Shown one piece after another: positions 41,037 to 44,213 of a DNA stretch of 44,213 nucleotides (position 1 is its first letter; each line of letters starts with the position of its first letter). The stretch spans positions 1,561,675 through 1,605,887 of the forward strand of contig NZ_GG657738.1 of assembly GCF_000158815.1 (NCBI RefSeq). Reading direction: 5' to 3'. Origin of the DNA: Micromonospora sp. ATCC 39149 (GTDB lineage: Bacteria > Actinomycetota > Actinomycetes > Mycobacteriales > Micromonosporaceae). Both the position numbers and the translations under genes were made by a program. The notes under the pieces were generated by a model. The model worked only from the letters and a program-made list of their open reading frames with translations, was not told the origin of the DNA and searched no databases.

Positions 41037-42561
41037 CGCCGGCCCGCCAGGTCCCCGAAGCGGGCACGCAGCGCGTCGGCCAGCTCCGTCCGGTCGTCGA
41101 ACGGCAACACCTCGCCGCCCACCTCCTGCCCGCGCTCGTGCCCCTTGCCGAGCACGGCGATCACATCCCCCGGGGCGGCCAGCCGGACCGCCTCGTCGAT
41201 CGCCGCGCGCCGGCCACCCACCTCGACGATCCGGGCCGGCGTGGCCGCCGCGTACGCCCCAACCAGCACCTCCGCCCGGATCGCCGCCGGCTCCTCGGTA
41301 CGCGGGTTGTCGTCGGTCACCAGCACCACGTCGGCGCCCCGGGCGGCGGCGGCGCCCATCTCCGGCCGCTTGCCGCGGTCCCGGTCGCCGCCGGCGCCGA
41401 TGACGCAGATCAACCGCCCGGCGCTGAGTTCACGCAGCGCGGCCAGGGCCGCCACGATGGCGTCGGTCTTGTGCGCGTAGTCGACCACCCCGCGCACCGG
41501 GCCGGCCGCCGAAACCAGCTCCAGCCGGCCGGGCACCCCGCCGCAGGCGGCCACCCCGGCGGCGGCGGTGGGCGCGTCCACGCCCGCGCCGACCAGCGCG
41601 GCGATGGCCAGCAGGGCGTTGGCGACGTTGTGCCGCCCGGGCAGCGCCACCCCGGCCGGCACGGTCAGCCCGCCGGGGCCGTGCGCGGTGAACCGCTGCG
41701 CGTACCCCTCGCCGTCGACGTCGGTGGCGTACCAGGTGGCCGTCGGGTCGCCGGCGGCCGAGTAGCTGACCGTGGCGGGGGTGAACAAGGGGCGCAGCGC
41801 CGGGTCGTCGTGGTTGAGCACCTCGACGGCGCAGCGCCCGTCGAACAGCTGCGCCTTCGCGGCGAAGTAGTCCGCCGAGTCGGCGTGGAAGTCCAGGTGG
41901 TCGGAGCCGAAGTTGGTGTACCCGCCGACGGTGAACCGCACCCCGCCGACCCGGCCCATGGCCAGGGCGTGGCTGGAGACCTCCATGACCAGCGCGGTGA
42001 CCCCACGCTCCCGGGCGGCGGCGAGCATGGCGTGCAGGTCGGTGGCCTCCGGGGTGGTCCGCTCGCGTAGACCACCAGGTCGCCCAGCCGGGTCTCCGCC
42101 GTTCCGTCAGGCCGGTGACGTGGCCGGCGGCGCGCAGCCCCGACTCGACGAGAGTGGACCCCGAGGTCTTCCCGGCCGTACCGGTGATCCCGATGACAGT
42201 CAGCCCGCGGTGAGGTCGCCGTAGACGGCGGGAGGCGAGGGCGCCGAACCCCGCCACGGGGGGTCGGCGGCCACCAGCGCCGGCAGCCCCGCCCGGGGCC
42301 ACCGCCCGGCGCGCCGGCCGGGTCGGTGAGGGCGGGCCACCGCGCCGGCGGCGAAACGCGGCGGCGGCGAACTCCGCGCCGTGGCGGCGGGCGCCGGGCA
42401 GCGCGGCGTACAGGTCGCCGGGGCGGACCTCCTGGCTGGCGTGGGTCACCCCGGTCACAAAAAAAGTCAGCGGCTCCTCCGGGGGCCTCGACGGCGAGCC
42501 GGTCGGCGAGTTCGCCGAGCCGGAGTCCGGTCACGGTACGGGGGCGTGGATTGCCGGGCAC
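41033..42561 (-). CDS. murE: UDP-MurNAc-tripeptide synthetase MurE, N-terminal frame broken by several indels
   Basis: MurE adds meso-DAP to UDP-MurNAc-dipeptide. The segment 41033-42028 reads cleanly and holds [12 protein letters not shown], the metal/ATP segment [31 protein letters not shown] and the C-terminal domain with [11 protein letters not shown] (DNPR, the DAP-binding motif), then [10 protein letters not shown]. Upstream, recognisable MurE pieces lie in three frames: [15 protein letters not shown], then [19 protein letters not shown], then [20 protein letters not shown]. At least seven indels are needed over 42060-42470 to join them, one in a run of seven A (42459-42465, plus strand). 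MurE is essential, so sequence error is likelier than decay. The presumed start is GTG 42561. Confidence 0.85.
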
Positions 42562-42569
42562 GGCGTCAG

Positions 42570-42575
42570 ACCCTA
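42570..42575 (-). promoter_or_regulatory. Possible -10 box upstream of murE
   Basis: On the minus strand TAGGGT ends eight bases before the GTG at 42561, the leaderless spacing seen elsewhere in the window. The neighbouring sequence quality is doubtful, so the call is weak. Confidence 0.35.
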
Positions 42576-42652
42576 CCCGGTCGTCCGGTTCCGACCGTAC
42601 AGCCGCCCCGGTGGTTCGTCCCCACCAACCGATGATGTCCCGCCGCGCCTGG

Positions 42653-44213
42653 TCAGCGCGGAAAGACCTCGAACTTGGGCGCCGGCGTGCCGGACGGGGG
42701 AACCCGGTTGCGGCTGAGCGTGTAGCCCATGATGTCGCGGAAGGCCGGCGCGGCGACCGCCCCGCCCCCGCCGCCGGGGCTCCACACGAAGACCGCCACC
42801 ACGAAGCGCGGATTGTCCGCCGGGGCCATCCCGATGAACGAGCCGACCTCGCCGGGCTGCTGCTTGCCGTTGGCGTAGCGGAGGCCGGTGCCGGTCTTGC
42901 CGGCCACCCGGTAGCCGGGCACCGCCGCGGCGAGCCCGGTGGCCCCCTCGACGGTGGTGACCGCCTCCAGCATGGTCCGCAGCGCCGCCGCGTGCTGCGG
43001 GCTGAGCACCGACCGGGTGACCGGTGCCTTGCCCGGGGTGCGGCTGCCGTCCCGGCCGCTGATCACCTCTTTGATCAAATGCGGCTGGACGTACGTGCCG
43101 TTGTTGGCGATCGCGGCGTACGCGGCGGCCATCTGCAGCGGCGTGGCGTCGACGCTGTGCCCGATCGGCACCGACCCGTACGACGAACCGCTCCACGCCT
43201 GCGCGGGCAGCAGCCGGCCGCTGGCCTCTCCGGGCATGCCCTCGCCGGTGGGTTGGCCGAGCCCGAAGCGCTTCTGGTAGTCGATCAGCCGGTCCGGGCC
43301 GAGCTTGTCGGCGATCTCGATCGTGCCGACGTTCGACGAGTACGCGAGCATCCCGGCCAGGCTCATCCGCCGCCCGTTCGCCGGGTGGGTGTCGCGGAAG
43401 GTGGTGTCGCCCCTGACGATGGAGTCGGCGATCGGCAGCGCCGTGTCCGGGGTGACGACGCCCTCCTGCAACGCCGCGCCGAAGGTGATCGCCTTGTGGA
43501 TCGAGCCGGGGTCGACCACGAAGCTGGTGGCCGCGTCCTCCCGGTCGGTCGGCTCGCTCTCCTCCGGCTTCGCGGCGTTGTAGGTGGGGTGACTGGCCTG
43601 GGCCAGCACCTCGCCGGTGGGCACGTCCATGACGACGGCCACGCCGACGCTGCCCTGCACCTTGGCCATCTGCCCCTTGAGCACCTGCTGCGCCTTGAAC
43701 TGGATGTCCCGGTCGATGGTCAGGGTCAGGGAGCTGCCCGGCTTGGGCGCGGTGGTGCTGCTGTAGCCGCCCGGGATCGGGGCGTCCAGGTCGCCCTGGC
43801 CGGCCTCGTACACCCGGCGGCCGTTCTCGCCACGCAGCAGCTCGTCGTAGCGGGCCTCCAGCCCCTCCAGGCCGACCATGTCCTGGCTGGTGAAGCCAAT
43901 CAGGTTGGCGGCCAGGTCGCCGCCGGGCACCTCGCGACGCTCGTCGCGGTGCACGCCGATGCCGAACAGGTCGAGCGCCACGATCTTCTTGGCGGTGGGG
44001 ATGTCGACGCCACGGGCCAGGTACTCGAACTGGGAGGCGATCCCGTTCTCCAGGGTGCGCGGCTTCATCCGCTCGGCCAACTCGGAGGCCGGCAGGCCGA
44101 GCAGGGGCGACAGCGCCCGGGCGGTCGCCGCGCGGTCCTTGACCCGGGTCGGGTCGGCGAAGACGTACCGGGCCTCGACGCTGTTGGCCAGCGGGGCGCC
44201 GGTGCGGTCGTAG
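42653..44213 (-). CDS. ftsI: Division transpeptidase FtsI (PBP3, class B), 5' end outside window
   Basis: The window holds the last 519 residues of a class B penicillin-binding protein that cross-links septal peptidoglycan. The frame is open to the window edge, so the membrane helix and start are missing. Present are part of the PBP dimer domain (YDRTGAPLANSVEARYVFAD, then NLIGFTSQDMVGLEGLE) and the transpeptidase domain with active-site SxxK in DPGSIHKAIT, SxN in AYSSNVGTIE and KTG in RVAGKTGTG. It precedes murE by 91 bases in the dcw order. Confidence 0.96.
   Translation of the reverse strand, partial: YDRTGAPLANSVEARYVFADPTRVKDRAATARALSPLLGLPASELAERMKPRTLENGIASQFEYLARGVDIPTAKKIVALDLFGIGVHRDERREVPGGDLAANLIGFTSQDMVGLEGLEARYDELLRGENGRRVYEAGQGDLDAPIPGGYSSTTAPKPGSSLTLTIDRDIQFKAQQVLKGQMAKVQGSVGVAVVMDVPTGEVLAQASHPTYNAAKPEESEPTDREDAATSFVVDPGSIHKAITFGAALQEGVVTPDTALPIADSIVRGDTTFRDTHPANGRRMSLAGMLAYSSNVGTIEIADKLGPDRLIDYQKRFGLGQPTGEGMPGEASGRLLPAQAWSGSSYGSVPIGHSVDATPLQMAAAYAAIANNGTYVQPHLIKEVISGRDGSRTPGKAPVTRSVLSPQHAAALRTMLEAVTTVEGATGLAAAVPGYRVAGKTGTGLRYANGKQQPGEVGSFIGMAPADNPRFVVAVFVWSPGGGGGAVAAPAFRDIMGYTLSRNRVPPSGTPAPKFEVFPR

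Noticed and set aside
42459..42465. Programmed frameshifting at the seven-A run in murE
   Set aside because: Six or more further indels in the next 400 bases cannot be explained by slippage at one site.
1..44213. CRISPR array, tRNA, rRNA, insertion sequence or phage genes
   Set aside because: No regularly spaced repeats, cloverleaf candidates, transposase motifs or terminal inverted repeats were seen in the intergenic sequence.

Overview
The window is very GC-rich (about 73% by eye), densely coded, and reads as an actinobacterial chromosome. The gene set (ohrR/ohr, PriA-type HisA, SepF, YggT, DivIVA/Wag31, a murC inside the division cluster, MinD-like proteins with Pro/Tyr-rich tails) and the codon usage suggest Micromonosporaceae (Micromonospora/Salinispora type). 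That placement is inference, because no rRNA or taxon-specific marker is present. I see no tRNA, rRNA, insertion sequence, prophage or CRISPR array. No gene-free stretch exceeds 300 bases. The largest are 33196-33470 (ftsZ promoters), 11697-11958 (terminator plus a short tandem repeat) and 26464-26686 (traR/dksA promoter and a probable terminator).

Layout. 1-11700 is accessory and metabolic: the tail of an unknown gene; a HugZ/DUF2470-type iron-heme protein behind an IdeR/DtxR box; a heterodimeric ABC exporter; a TIGR03085 protein; a long-chain acyl-CoA ligase behind a CRP-like site; an LtrA-family membrane protein; a MocR regulator divergent from yczE; and a small winged-helix protein. 11959-20100 holds histidine biosynthesis on the minus strand: hisD-hisC-hisB-small membrane ORF-hisH-small membrane ORF-hisA/priA-28-codon ORF-terminator. 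An ohrR-ohr-oxidoreductase group then separates it from hisF. 20269-24395 carries a LON-domain protein and a three-gene group (repeat-bearing membrane protein, MinD-like ATPase, DUF2567-like membrane protein) with no known function. 24441-29138 carries rluD, lspA, traR/dksA, a K+/H+ antiporter, a DUF167 gene and a membrane protein with a zinc-finger-like tail.

29213 to the right end is the division and cell-wall (dcw) cluster, all on the minus strand. In transcription order it reads ftsI(partial)-murE-murF-mraY-ftsW-murG-murC-ftsQ-ftsZ-yggS-sepF-yggT-divIVA. Most mur genes overlap by 1-4 bases. Two genes expected from other actinobacteria are missing from their usual places: murD (between mraY and ftsW) and the ylmD/pgeF laccase-like gene (between ftsZ and yggS). 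The first ~180 codons of murE are broken by a cluster of indels, most likely sequence error.

Regulation visible in sequence. Many genes without a Shine-Dalgarno have a TANNNT -10 box ending 6-8 bases before the start codon, which predicts leaderless mRNAs (TIGR03085 gene, yczE, hisF, ohrR, hisD, the LON gene and possibly murE). Three operators stand out: the iron box at 901-920, the OhrR palindrome over the ohrR -35, and three ATTGGC elements phased at 21 and 31 bp in the mocR/yczE intergene. The LON-domain gene appears to carry a 1-base deletion at its natural start.
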